NCBI GenBank assembly: GCA_046290435.1
Contig: JBKAGO010000046.1
Location: forward strand, 21,514 to 85,513
Direction of reading: 5' to 3'
Source of the DNA: CAVQUE01 sp046290435
GTDB taxonomy: Bacteria; Actinomycetota; Acidimicrobiia; Acidimicrobiales; UBA8592
DNA length: 64,000 nucleotides
The notes below the pieces were generated by a model. The model made no database searches. It had not been told where the DNA came from and was given only the letters and a program-made list of their open reading frames with translations. Positions 1 through 7,706 of this stretch are shown one piece after another. Every line of letters begins with the position of its first letter. Position 1 is the stretch's first letter. A program made the translations under genes and the position numbers.

Positions 1-103
1 AAGGCTGCGTCGAGGCGAACCCTGCTCCCTGGGAGCTGCCGTGCACTCACGGCGCCGCACGACGCGGTCGCGCAACTTCCACGTCAGCGGCAATGATGCG
101 GTG

Positions 104-622
104 ATGGATCATCTCGCACCGCAGAGCAGCGACCGGCCGCTGATGCCCGAGGGCTACGGCGTGCCCGAGACGACCGACGGCCTGCTCGAGTGGGCGGCGG
201 TCGAGGCCCGTCTCGTGGGGTCGGCGCAGTACTGGATGGCCACGACGCGCTCCGATGGTCGGCCCCACGTCGTCCCTCGCTGGGGTGTCTGGGTCGACGG
301 CCGGTTCTGGTACGACGGGTCGCCCGCCACGGTCCACGTCCGCAACCTCGGTCCCGAGGGCGCCTGCACGTTGCACCTCGAGGACGGCTGGCAGGCGGTG
401 ATCGTCGAGGGCGTCTCGGCTGTGGCCGCGCCGCCCGGACTCGAGCTGGGGGAGCGGCTCGCCGCGGCGTTCGCCGCGAAGTATGCCGAACGGGGCTACA
501 CGCCCGAGCCCGACGCGTGGGAGGGCCCGCACTCGGGCGGTCTACGCGTCCTCACGCCGACCAAGGCGCTCGCCTGGTTCGACTTCCCCGGCGACGTCAC
601 CCGCTTCCGGTTCCCGGATTGA
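104..622 (+). CDS. Pyridoxamine 5'-phosphate oxidase-like (FMN split-barrel) protein
   Basis: A 172-residue protein of the FMN/F420-binding split-barrel group. Visible features are the strand pattern around YWMATTRSDGRPHVVPRWGVW (residues about 43-63), where GRPHVVP is the typical cofactor-side motif, and the C-terminal segment LTPTKALAWFDFPGDVTRFRF. Members bind a flavin or deazaflavin and reduce or oxidise small substrates, or are of unknown function; the substrate cannot be told from sequence. ATG 104 is chosen because conserved sequence starts shortly after it; GTG 101 and a further upstream ATG at 41 are in frame. A fragment of a second copy of the C-terminal end lies at 863-945, downstream in the same direction, so a paralogue once lay there. 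Confidence 0.8.
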   Translation: MDHLAPQSSDRPLMPEGYGVPETTDGLLEWAAVEARLVGSAQYWMATTRSDGRPHVVPRWGVWVDGRFWYDGSPATVHVRNLGPEGACTLHLEDGWQAVIVEGVSAVAAPPGLELGERLAAAFAAKYAERGYTPEPDAWEGPHSGGLRVLTPTKALAWFDFPGDVTRFRFPD

Positions 623-742
623 CCAACACTGCACGCACCGGGGCGGTCTCACCGGTGCGGCGTGTCAGCGCCCGTCCGAGGAACCATGTCGGCTGCGATG
701 CCACGGCTGCGGCCGGGCGCAACCACCGCGTACGGCGACGAT

Positions 743-826
743 GCGATGCCCTCTGCGCAGTTCGAGCACACGGTCGTCGTCCACGAGACAGGCGCCGAGA
801 TCCTCACCGTCGCGGGCGACGGCTGG
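743..826 (+). pseudogene. Fragment of type I methionine aminopeptidase C-terminus
   Basis: About 28 codons encode SAQFEHTVVVHETGAEILT, which matches the conserved C-terminal end of type I methionine aminopeptidases (the SAQFEHT...ILT strand that closes the active site). No N-terminal part of the enzyme and none of the five metal ligands before it are present, and the frame stops at 845-847. It is a stranded gene remnant. The identification rests on the motif alone. Confidence 0.6.
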
Positions 827-862
827 AGCGCCACCTCGCGGGGTTGACGCGCCCCGCCGTCG

Positions 863-945
863 GGCGTCCTCACGCCGATCGAGGCGCTGGCGTGGTTCGA
901 CTCCTCCCGGGGCGTAACCCGCTTCCGGTTTGCGGGTCGAGCAAC
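863..945 (+). pseudogene. Fragment of a split-barrel (PPOX-like) gene, C-terminal end
   Basis: Translation gives VLTPIEALAWFDSSRGVTRFRF, almost the same as residues VLTPTKALAWFDFPGDVTRFRF at the end of the intact gene at 104-622. It has no start and no domain, so it is a remnant of a paralogue. Together with the aminopeptidase fragment just upstream it shows that 640-1020 is a deletion scar made of two unrelated gene ends. Confidence 0.6.
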
Positions 946-1023
946 GGCTCGCCGCCCGACATGGAAGTCGTTCGCTCCGACGACTGGCAGCGGGCATCAT
1001 CGGATCCGACGAGGAGGCCGCCC

Positions 1024-1362
1024 ATGGGCATCGTGACGACGCCGGAGCCGCCCTACACGGCGGTGATCTTCACATCGCTGCGTACCAGCGCCGAATCCGA
1101 TGACGGGTACGCCCAGATGGCCCGACGCATGGAGGGGCTGGTGGCGGACCAGCCCGGCTACCTCGGGCACGAGTCCGCTCGCGACGACATCGGGATCACG
1201 GTGAGCTACTGGGCCAGCGCCGACGACGCCCGCGCCTGGAAGCAGGTGGCCGACCACCTGGCAGCGCAGCGCCTCGGGCGCAGCCGCTGGTACGCCGACT
1301 ACCGGGTGCGGATCGCAGTCGTTCACCACGAGTACGGACACGCCGACGGCGGTGCCACGTAG
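1024..1362 (+). CDS. Antibiotic biosynthesis monooxygenase-family (ABM) protein
   Basis: A 112-residue single-domain protein with the dimeric ferredoxin-like alpha/beta fold pattern of the ABM family: a first strand (YTAVIFTSLRT), helix (YAQMARRMEGLVADQPGYLGHES), and the strand ITVSYWASADDARAWKQVADH. W69-region and the helix spacing are typical. Family members are cofactor-free monooxygenases or haem-degrading enzymes, but many have no assigned reaction. ATG 1024 follows AGGAGG at about 1012-1017, a strong ribosome binding site. No operon partner is evident. Confidence 0.8.
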   Translation: MGIVTTPEPPYTAVIFTSLRTSAESDDGYAQMARRMEGLVADQPGYLGHESARDDIGITVSYWASADDARAWKQVADHLAAQRLGRSRWYADYRVRIAVVHHEYGHADGGAT

Positions 1363-1421
1363 CAGGGCGACGCGGACGCATCCTCTGCCGAAGCGGCGGC
1401 GCCGCCGGGCGGCCGTCGCGG

Positions 1422-2831
1422 TCAGGGGCCGTGACGGGTGATGGGGGTGGGTGGGTCGATGATGCGGTCGAGGGTGCCATCGGGTCGGTGGAGGCGCAGG
1501 GTGCGGTCGGCATCCATGGTGAGGGTCCAGCCGCCGTCGTGGATGCGGTGGTGCCACTCGGATGACACGGGCACGAGGTTGTGGAGTTCGGTGTCGCCGC
1601 CGAGTTCGTAGTCGAGGTTGACGTGGTGGATCTCACAGCGTGCGAACGGTGTGACCCCGTCGATCGGGCACGTCCGGTACAGGCCCCGCAGTTGCAGACG
1701 CTGCTCGCGGGTGGCGTATCGGCGGGAGCGCCCGACCCTGGTGGGTCGGCCCAGCGCGTCGTAGATCATGACGTACCAGTCGGCGTCACAGCACTGACGG
1801 AGCGCGGCGCGAGGGTCGATGGGGCGGCCGTCCCAGGTCTCGGTGACCGATGCGGCGTGGGGGCCGTGGATCAGGGTCGCCGCGTCGACGATGATGCCGA
1901 CCGAGAGGTTCGGACCCATCGCCGGACAATCGTCGGCGGCGTCGGCGGCGTCGGCGTCGGCGGTGTCGGCGGCCTCGGGGGTGTCGGGGGTGTCGGCGGT
2001 GTCGTGCGACACGAACGCTGCCGAGTCCGTGGCTCTGCCCCCACCGCTGCGGGTCGGTTGGCCGCCGTGACCGCTCCGAACTGATCCGCTGGCCTGGCTG
2101 GAGCGGCCGAGGGTGATGCCGCACAACAACTCGTACGCGGCGCGGGCCCGGTCGTTCGCGGTGATCCTGCGTTGCCCCGCCGGGCGCAGGTTGGCGATCT
2201 GGCGAGCCCGCTCGGTGACGGCGGCGTCCATGCGGGCGCCGCGTTCGTCGTCCATCGACGCCGCCACGGCCCAGGTGCCGTCGGGACGCAGGAACATCAT
2301 CCACGACGCCGCCGCCTTGGCCCGCTCGGCAGGGGACAGGCCCTCGTCGCTGTCGGGCGGATCGGCGACCTTCACCAGCAGGCGCGCGAGCCACGTCCGG
2401 AATGCCTCGGGCCGCATGAAGGCAGCATTCGACGCGATCTCGTCGTCCTGGCCGGCCAGTCGGGCCTTCTCCGGCGGCGAAAGGCGAGCCAGCCGACCGG
2501 CGAGATGATCTGCGTTCTCGGTCCTGGCGGCCCCCGACTCCGCGCCCGCGCCCGACTGAGGAAGGTCCTGTCGGATCTCGCCACGGGCCGAGTCCTTCGC
2601 CCGCTCCGAGGCCGACTGCTCCCCATCGGGGTCCGACAGGTCGTCGGGGCACGGCGACGACCCCGACGCCTGCCGACGCTTCGCCTCCACCGCCACCGCC
2701 ACCGCCGTCGCGAACGCCGCCAGATCGCGGCGGCCCCGCGCGACCAGACGACCCAGACCAGCAAGCCCCTCGTCGTCCAGGGCGGTCAGATCGGTACCCC
2801 GCGCCGCAGCGAGATCAGCCAACAAACTCAT
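1422..2831 (-). CDS. DUF222 / HNH endonuclease domain protein (13E12-repeat family type)
   Basis: A 469-residue protein with an N-terminal DUF222 region (about 1-270) and a C-terminal HNH motif, CEIHHVNLDYELGGDTELHNLVP then WHHRIHDGGW. Between them is a low-complexity Asp/Ala/Thr/Pro stretch encoded by repetitive DNA at about 1930-2005. Such genes are numerous in actinobacteria; the HNH fold predicts metal-dependent DNA cleavage, but the biological role is unknown. ATG at 2831 is preferred over an in-frame start at 2885 because a promoter-like element sits directly before 2831 (see 2839-2861), making a leaderless message likely. That promoter suggests DNA-damage induction. Confidence 0.85.
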   Translation of the reverse strand: MSLLADLAAARGTDLTALDDEGLAGLGRLVARGRRDLAAFATAVAVAVEAKRRQASGSSPCPDDLSDPDGEQSASERAKDSARGEIRQDLPQSGAGAESGAARTENADHLAGRLARLSPPEKARLAGQDDEIASNAAFMRPEAFRTWLARLLVKVADPPDSDEGLSPAERAKAAASWMMFLRPDGTWAVAASMDDERGARMDAAVTERARQIANLRPAGQRRITANDRARAAYELLCGITLGRSSQASGSVRSGHGGQPTRSGGGRATDSAAFVSHDTADTPDTPEAADTADADAADAADDCPAMGPNLSVGIIVDAATLIHGPHAASVTETWDGRPIDPRAALRQCCDADWYVMIYDALGRPTRVGRSRRYATREQRLQLRGLYRTCPIDGVTPFARCEIHHVNLDYELGGDTELHNLVPVSSEWHHRIHDGGWTLTMDADRTLRLHRPDGTLDRIIDPPTPITRHGP

Positions 2832-2838
2832 GCCCCCG

Positions 2839-2861
2839 ACAGTACTCAGGGGGTATGACAA
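2839..2861 (-). promoter_or_regulatory. Promoter resembling the PafBC/RecA-NDp DNA-damage element
   Basis: On the minus strand TTGTCATAC, 8 bases, TACTGT, then 7 bases to the HNH gene's ATG. The mycobacterial RecA-independent damage promoter is TTGTCRGTG-N8-TANNNT: spacing, TTGTC, the purine and the TANNNT hexamer agree, while GTG is replaced by TAC. An almost identical element precedes the DUF2786 gene (6281-6303). The short distance to ATG predicts a leaderless transcript. Confidence 0.5.
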
Positions 2862-3054
2862 TGACTTCGAAGGACTGGGAAGCATCTGTCGCTATCGGGA
2901 TGCCATGGCGTGTCGCGTGGCGTTGTCAGCGCGCACGAATGGTTTCGGCTGCACCGGCTCCACCGGGTCGTCGAACACGCGACGGTGTCCATCCCTGCCC
3001 ACCCACGGCATCGGCGATCGCCGGGCCCTGACGGGGTGTCTGCGGCGGGCGGGC

Positions 3055-3498
3055 TCAGCCCAGTCGCGCGACCTGCCGCAGTGGGGTGTCGGAGCAGTCG
3101 AGGTCCACGCCGCGTTCGGCCGCCTCGTAGTGGGCGATCTTGGCATCGAGTATCCCGAGTGCATCGGTGAGCTCGTCGATGGCGGCGGCGACGTCGGCCC
3201 GGTGCTCCTCGAGCATCCGGCGGCGCTCGGCCACGGTTCCCTCGCCGGCCCGGACCTTGCCGGCGTAGTCCTGGATCCGAACCATCGACATCCCGGTGGC
3301 CCGGAGTCGTCTGACGAACACGATCCAGCCGAGGTCGTCGTCGGTGTAGGTGCGCTGACCGCCGGTGGTCCGGCCGATGTCGGGCAGCACGCCGGCCCGT
3401 TCGTAGTAGCGGAGCGTGTCGACGGTGGTGCCCGTGGCCGCAGCCGCCTCGGCGATGCCGTACGTCCGGGCGGTCGTCGGGTCTGCGACGTTCGTCAT
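3055..3498 (-). CDS. MerR-family transcriptional regulator
   Basis: A 147-residue regulator with the N-terminal winged helix of the MerR family (YGIAEAAAATGTTVDTLRYYERAGVLPD, residues about 13-40; then GGQRTYTDDDLGWIVFVRRLRATGMSM) followed by a coiled-coil dimerisation helix (about 80-130). No cysteine cluster for metal or iron-sulfur binding is visible, so an organic inducer is likely. It is divergent from the aldo-keto reductase gene with a perfect palindrome in the shared promoter. In this family one regulator twists an over-long promoter spacer to activate the divergent gene; this reductase is the obvious target. Confidence 0.9.
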   Translation of the reverse strand: MTNVADPTTARTYGIAEAAAATGTTVDTLRYYERAGVLPDIGRTTGGQRTYTDDDLGWIVFVRRLRATGMSMVRIQDYAGKVRAGEGTVAERRRMLEEHRADVAAAIDELTDALGILDAKIAHYEAAERGVDLDCSDTPLRQVARLG

Positions 3499-3517
3499 GG
3501 ACTCCACCGTAACGAGC

Positions 3518-3548
3518 TTGACCTGGAGTGCACTCCAGGGTGTTGGCT
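3518..3548 (+). promoter_or_regulatory. MerR-type promoter/operator for the aldo-keto reductase gene
   Basis: TTGACC (3518-3523) overlaps the perfect 18-bp palindrome CCTGGAGTGCACTCCAGG (3522-3539). A weak -10-like hexamer at about 3543-3548 would give a 19-bp spacer, the long spacing that MerR proteins correct, and a start point close to the reductase ATG at 3556. The palindrome is seen directly; its use is inferred from position and family. Confidence 0.75.
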
Positions 3549-3555
3549 GGTGTGC

Positions 3556-4620
3556 ATGAGCGAATCCGATGCCTCCACCACTCCGCCACCGCCGATGGCG
3601 GCCACAAGCCTCGTGGGCACGAGCGGCCTGCAGGTCTCGCCGCTCGGTCTCGGCACCATGACCTTCGGTGTCGAGACCGACGAACACGACGCCTTCGCGC
3701 AGCTCGACCTGTACCGGGCCCGTGGCGGCACCTTCGTCGACACCGCCGACGTCTATGGCGCCGGGGAATCCGAGCGCATCGTCGGCCGCTGGCTCGCCGA
3801 CCGCCGGCCCGACGACATCGTCGTGGCCACCAAGGGCCGCTTCGCCCCGCCTGCGGGATCGACCGGGGCGTCGCGCCGCGGCCTGGTGCGCGCGGTCGAT
3901 GCCAGCCTGGCGCGCCTCGGTGTCGATGCCGTCGACCTCTACTTCGTGCACGGTTGGGACGACGAGGTGCCGGTGGCCGAGTCGCTGGGCGCGCTGAGCG
4001 ACCTGGTGGCTGCCGGCAAGGTCCATGCGGTCGGCTGGTCGAACGTGACCGGTTGGCAGCTCGCCGAGATCGTCACCACCGCCCGGCTCGATGGTCACGC
4101 GATGCCGTGCGTGGTGCAGCCCCAGTACAACCTGCTGGACCGCGGCATCGAGGCCGAGGTGTTGCCGGCCTGCCTGGCCTACGGACTGGCGGTGACGCCG
4201 TGGTCGCCGTTGGGCGGGGGATGGTTGACCGGTAAGTACCGGCCCGATCAGCGCCCGAGCGGAGCGACCCGACTGGGCGAGGACCCGGCTCGCGGCGTCG
4301 AGGCCTACGACGCCCGCAACACCGACCGCACCTGGGACGTCATCGAGGTGCTCGCGACGATCGCCGCCGACCACGGTCGGCCGATGGGGCAGGTGGCGAT
4401 CGCCTGGCTGCTGCGCCGGCCCGGCGTCGCGTCGGTGCTGTTGGGTGCCCGCACGGCCGAACAGCTTGCGGAGAACCTGGGCTCGGTCGACTTCGATCTC
4501 TCGTCCGAGGAGATCGATCGCCTCACCGCTGCGTCGGCGCCGGGCCTGGCTCCGTATCCCTACGGGATGATCGAGGAGTTCTGCGACGTCTCGGTGTGGC
4601 GACAACTCGGCACCCGGTGA
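3556..4620 (+). CDS. Aldo-keto reductase
   Basis: A 354-residue (alpha/beta)8-barrel NADPH-dependent oxidoreductase. The catalytic tetrad is visible: D62 and Y67 in VDTADVYGAGESE, K93 in VATKG and H132 in YFVHGWD. The C-terminal VLLGARTAEQLAENL segment is the usual nucleotide-binding end. Such enzymes reduce aldehydes and ketones of metabolic or foreign origin in the cytoplasm. The first 15 residues are a Pro/Thr-rich extension before the family start. Expression is probably controlled by the divergent MerR regulator. Confidence 0.9.
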   Translation: MSESDASTTPPPPMAATSLVGTSGLQVSPLGLGTMTFGVETDEHDAFAQLDLYRARGGTFVDTADVYGAGESERIVGRWLADRRPDDIVVATKGRFAPPAGSTGASRRGLVRAVDASLARLGVDAVDLYFVHGWDDEVPVAESLGALSDLVAAGKVHAVGWSNVTGWQLAEIVTTARLDGHAMPCVVQPQYNLLDRGIEAEVLPACLAYGLAVTPWSPLGGGWLTGKYRPDQRPSGATRLGEDPARGVEAYDARNTDRTWDVIEVLATIAADHGRPMGQVAIAWLLRRPGVASVLLGARTAEQLAENLGSVDFDLSSEEIDRLTAASAPGLAPYPYGMIEEFCDVSVWRQLGTR

Positions 4621-4698
4621 CCGGCGCCCGTCGAAGCCGGGCACCTGTCGACGGCGGAGCCGGTTGAGCAGGGACCGACAGCACGGCACGGCTTACCG

Positions 4699-4792
4699 CT
4701 GTGTCGAAATCAGCACGCTACCGACATCTCGATTCGTGTGTCTCTATTGACACAATCGTGCAATCAAGTACGGTGTGTCGATATGGACACAC
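4699..4792 (+). promoter_or_regulatory. hipBA promoter with three evenly spaced operator-like repeats
   Basis: The clearest site is GTGTGTC-N6-GACACAC (4773-4792), a perfect inverted repeat overlapping the hipB ATG. A second, GTGTGTC-N6-GACACAA (4736-4755), contains the -35 TTGACA (4747-4752). A degenerate third lies at 4699-4718 (CTGTGTC-N6-AGCACGC). The three centres are each 37 bp apart. TACGGT (4769-4774) serves as a -10 with a 16-bp spacer, so the message would begin near the ATG. The antitoxin probably represses by binding these sites. Confidence 0.65.
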
Positions 4793-5031
4793 AACCGTAT
4801 CTCGTCCGATCGGGTGCCGATCTCGGGCGCATCGTGCGCGAGGCGAGGACCGGGCGCGGACTCACCCAGGAGCAATTGGTCGACGAACTCGGCCTCGGTT
4901 TCGACCGGGCTCGGCTGTCGCGGATCGAGGCCGGTCAGGGTTTCCAGTCCCTCGACCGGGCGTTGTCTCTCCTGCGCCGCCTCGGTGTCGACGTCGTCGC
5001 GACCGTTCCGGTTCCCGACGACGACCGATGA
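4783..5031 (+). CDS. hipB: HipB-like antitoxin, HTH (XRE) protein
   Basis: An 82-residue helix-turn-helix protein (GADLGRIVREARTGRGLTQEQLVDELGLG then RLSRIEAGQ, the XRE recognition pattern). In HipBA systems HipB binds and silences the HipA kinase and represses the operon. ATG 4783 is chosen over an in-frame ATG at 4738 because the promoter and an operator occupy the region between. The stop overlaps the start of the kinase gene by the sequence ATGA, so the two are translationally coupled. Confidence 0.85.
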   Translation: MDTQPYLVRSGADLGRIVREARTGRGLTQEQLVDELGLGFDRARLSRIEAGQGFQSLDRALSLLRRLGVDVVATVPVPDDDR

Positions 5032-6245
5032 GCCCTCGGCGTCTCGGCGTCTGGCTCGACGGTGCGCGGATCGCAACGCTCGAGGCGGTCAAGCCCTGGG
5101 ATCTGCGCTGTCGCTACGAACGTGATGTCGTCGCTGCCGGCATGGCGAACCGGCCGCTCCTGTCCTGCTCCCTACCTGTCACACGCCAGAGCGAGCGAGC
5201 GACCCCGTGGGTGCGGGGACTGCTCCCCGAAGGCAGCCATCTCCTCGCCCTTGCGACCCGAGCCCGGGTCCCGACCAACTTCTATGTGGATCTCCTCGAT
5301 CGCTACGGCCGCGACATCGCCGGGGCATTCACCATCAGCAGCAACGATCCCAGCCCACGAGCATGGGCGATCGAGCCCTACACCGAAGACGAACTGGCGG
5401 CCGAACTCCGGCTGGTCGCCGACGAACCAGGGTTCGGGGTGCGCGACGACAGCGAGCTGTCCATCGCCGGGCTCCAGAACAAGCTGCTCGTGAGCGAGTT
5501 GCCGGACGGGAAGTGGGGCCGCCCGTGCAACGGGGCGCCGTCCACGCACATCATCAAGCTCGCCGACGGCCGCCACGAAGGACTGCTCGCCGCCGAGCAC
5601 GCCTGCATGGGTCTCGCTCGTGCAGTGGGTCTCACCACGGTCAGCACCTGCCTCGCTGATTTCGACGGCATCGAGGCGTTGATCATCGAGCGCTACGACC
5701 GGGCGAGAGACCCCCGGTCCGGGGATGTCCGTCGCCTCCATCAGGAGGACGCATGCCAGGCCTTGGGGATCGACATCGACGCCAGCCGGGGTCGGGGCAA
5801 GTACGAGCGCTTCGGTGGGCCATCGTTCGCCCGGATCGCTTCGCTCCTCGACCGTCATGGTGACGCAACCATCGAGATACCGAAGCTGCTGCGGGCGCTG
5901 GTGTTCACCGTCGCGATCGGAAACGCCGATGCGCACGGCAAGAATCTCTCGTTCCTGATCGACACCGACACCGGCGCCGTCAGGCTCGCGCCGCTCTACG
6001 ACACGGTTCCGACGATGCTCTGGCCGAAGCTGCGCGACAGCCCGGCGATGTCGATCGGTGGCGCGTTCGGATGGCCGTCGCTCGACGCGGTCATCGCCGA
6101 AGCCCGGCGCTGGGGACTCGGTGCACCAGCGGCCGAAGCGACCGTGTCCGCCGCCATCGCAGAGCTCCGCCAGGCGGTGTCGGCCTGCGAGAACGCCCGA
6201 GTCGCCGAGACCGTCGACACCCGGCTCGATGGCCTGACGGCCTGA
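5028..6245 (+). CDS. hipA: HipA-like Ser/Thr protein kinase toxin
   Basis: A 405-residue HipA family kinase. It has the N-terminal HipA subdomain, the phosphate-binding segment SIAGLQNKLL (about residue 145), the catalytic loop NADAHGKN (about 300) and the metal-binding YDTVP (about 324). Known HipA toxins phosphorylate aminoacyl-tRNA synthetases (GltX in E. coli) and cause dormancy; the target here is unknown. All catalytic motifs look intact, so the pair should be functional. The last codons and stop lie in a tandem array of an 8-bp unit (6232-6263). Confidence 0.9.
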   Translation: MSPRRLGVWLDGARIATLEAVKPWDLRCRYERDVVAAGMANRPLLSCSLPVTRQSERATPWVRGLLPEGSHLLALATRARVPTNFYVDLLDRYGRDIAGAFTISSNDPSPRAWAIEPYTEDELAAELRLVADEPGFGVRDDSELSIAGLQNKLLVSELPDGKWGRPCNGAPSTHIIKLADGRHEGLLAAEHACMGLARAVGLTTVSTCLADFDGIEALIIERYDRARDPRSGDVRRLHQEDACQALGIDIDASRGRGKYERFGGPSFARIASLLDRHGDATIEIPKLLRALVFTVAIGNADAHGKNLSFLIDTDTGAVRLAPLYDTVPTMLWPKLRDSPAMSIGGAFGWPSLDAVIAEARRWGLGAPAAEATVSAAIAELRQAVSACENARVAETVDTRLDGLTA

Positions 6246-6263
6246 TGGCCTGACGGCCTGACG
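6232..6263 (+). repeat. 8-bp tandem repeat across the hipA stop codon
   Basis: Four copies of GCCTGACG (second copy GCCTGATG) run from inside the end of hipA past its stop. An 8-bp unit shifts frame with each copy, so gain or loss of units would change the C-terminus of the toxin. Confidence 0.8.
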
Positions 6264-6280
6264 GCTGCGGGCGGCCGCCG

Positions 6281-6303
6281 ATGTCATACCCCCCTCGTAG
6301 TGT
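6281..6303 (+). promoter_or_regulatory. Promoter resembling the PafBC/RecA-NDp DNA-damage element
   Basis: ATGTCATAC, 8 bases, TAGTGT. It shares TGTCATACCCCC, the spacing and the TANNGT hexamer with the element before the DUF222/HNH gene (2839-2861). The start point would be near 6310, about 50 bases before the DUF2786 start. Confidence 0.45.
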
Positions 6304-6363
6304 CGGGTCGGCTTCCCCTCATCGCACCCCCGGTCATCAGGCCGGTCATCAGTGGAGCTCACT

Positions 6364-7554
6364 ATGCCCTCGTCATCTCGTTCCTACTCGCCGCCGACTT
6401 CGGCGATCCGCTTCTCAGCCGACTCCTGGGAGTCCGCCACCGCAGTGCTGGGCGAACTCGAAGCGCGCGTCCCGTTGGCATCGCTCGCGGCCGGCCTCGG
6501 CTCGCTCTGGCGCAAGGGCTGGCAACCGCTCGATGCGGCCCGGCTGATGGACACCGTCGACGAGCGTGTCGGGCGCCGTGTCCTCGTCGATGCGCTGCTG
6601 ATCGACCGCGAGCGCTGGCATCAGCGCGCTGCCCCGCTGTGGGCCGAGCAGGCCGAGCGTCTCGGGGCGACCACGCCGTGGTGGGATCGCTCCCTTCCCT
6701 ACTGGGCGCAGGTGGTCGAGCGGTTGACGGTGCACCCAGCCATCGTCATCAGGACGGCGAACACCGTCCACGACCTGCTCGTGGATCCGCCACCGATGCC
6801 GTCGTTCGAGGCGCCGCCCACCGAACCGGCCCGCGTTGGCGCCGGCGCGGCCACCGACCCCACGGTGCTGGCGCGAGTGCGCGCGTTGCTGGCCAAGGCC
6901 GAGTCCACCACCTTCGAGGCCGAGGCCGACGCGCTCACGGCCAAGGCGCAGGAGCTCATCGCCCGCCACGCCATCGACGTCGCGCTCCTGGGCGACGTGG
7001 CCGACGTGCCCGGCGGACGCCGCATCCTGATCGAACGGCCCTACGCCCGGGCGAAGTTCCAGCTGCTGGGGGGTATCGCCCGGGCCAATCACTGCCGGGC
7101 GGTCTGGCACGGCGGCATCGAGGTCGCCAGCGTCATCGGCCACAGCGACGACCTCCACCTCGTCGAGGTCCTCTACACGTCGTTGCTGGTCCAGGGAACC
7201 AGCGCCGTGCTCGCCGCGAGCCGCCGCGGTGAGGTCGAGGGTTCCACCCGGGCGTGGCGCAACGCGTTCTGGCAGGGATTCGCCGGCCGGATCGGGCAGC
7301 GCCTCGCAGCGGCGTCGGCAGCGGCCCGGGCCGACCACGCCGAACGTCACGGTGACGATCTCCTGCCGGTCCTCGCAGCACGCAAGGACGCCGTCGACCG
7401 GGCGCTCGCCGAGGCGTTCCCCCGGTTGGGCACACTGCGGATGTCGGTCTCGAGCGGCGAGGGGCTGCACGCCGGACGCCGTTTCGCCGACCAGGTCCGC
7501 CTCGACGGCAGCGGCGACATCGCCGGCGGCGGCCGCCGCGCCATCGGCCGGTGA
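6364..7554 (+). CDS. DUF2786 domain protein
   Basis: A protein of 396 residues with the DUF2786 motif VRALLAKAESTTFEAEADALTAKAQELIARHAID (about residues 168-203). The function of the family is unknown. Flanking segments are predicted soluble, with no membrane helices. GTG at 6352 is an in-frame alternative start. The promoter at 6281-6303 resembles that of the DUF222/HNH gene, which hints that both belong to one damage-responsive regulon; this is inference from the shared motif. Confidence 0.8.
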   Translation: MPSSSRSYSPPTSAIRFSADSWESATAVLGELEARVPLASLAAGLGSLWRKGWQPLDAARLMDTVDERVGRRVLVDALLIDRERWHQRAAPLWAEQAERLGATTPWWDRSLPYWAQVVERLTVHPAIVIRTANTVHDLLVDPPPMPSFEAPPTEPARVGAGAATDPTVLARVRALLAKAESTTFEAEADALTAKAQELIARHAIDVALLGDVADVPGGRRILIERPYARAKFQLLGGIARANHCRAVWHGGIEVASVIGHSDDLHLVEVLYTSLLVQGTSAVLAASRRGEVEGSTRAWRNAFWQGFAGRIGQRLAAASAAARADHAERHGDDLLPVLAARKDAVDRALAEAFPRLGTLRMSVSSGEGLHAGRRFADQVRLDGSGDIAGGGRRAIGR

Positions 7555-7706
7555 GCGCTCGAGTGGTCACCCACGTTCCCCTTCGGTGGCGGTCCGGAGC
7601 GGCGCGGTGGTGCGAGCAGCCTGCGAGCGCAGCGGACCGGAGCGGGATATCGGCGGGCCCGGATTCGCCGGATCGCGCCGATCCGTGCTGCCTGTAAGGT
7701 GCGCGC

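Noticed and set aside
190..1362. 390-codon frame covering the split-barrel gene and the ABM gene
   Set aside because: Only its last 112 codons (from ATG 1024) match a family; the rest is an Arg-rich shadow.
1930..2005. Short repeats resembling a CRISPR or satellite
   Set aside because: They encode the Asp/Ala/Thr-rich linker of the DUF222/HNH protein; no constant repeat with unique spacers.
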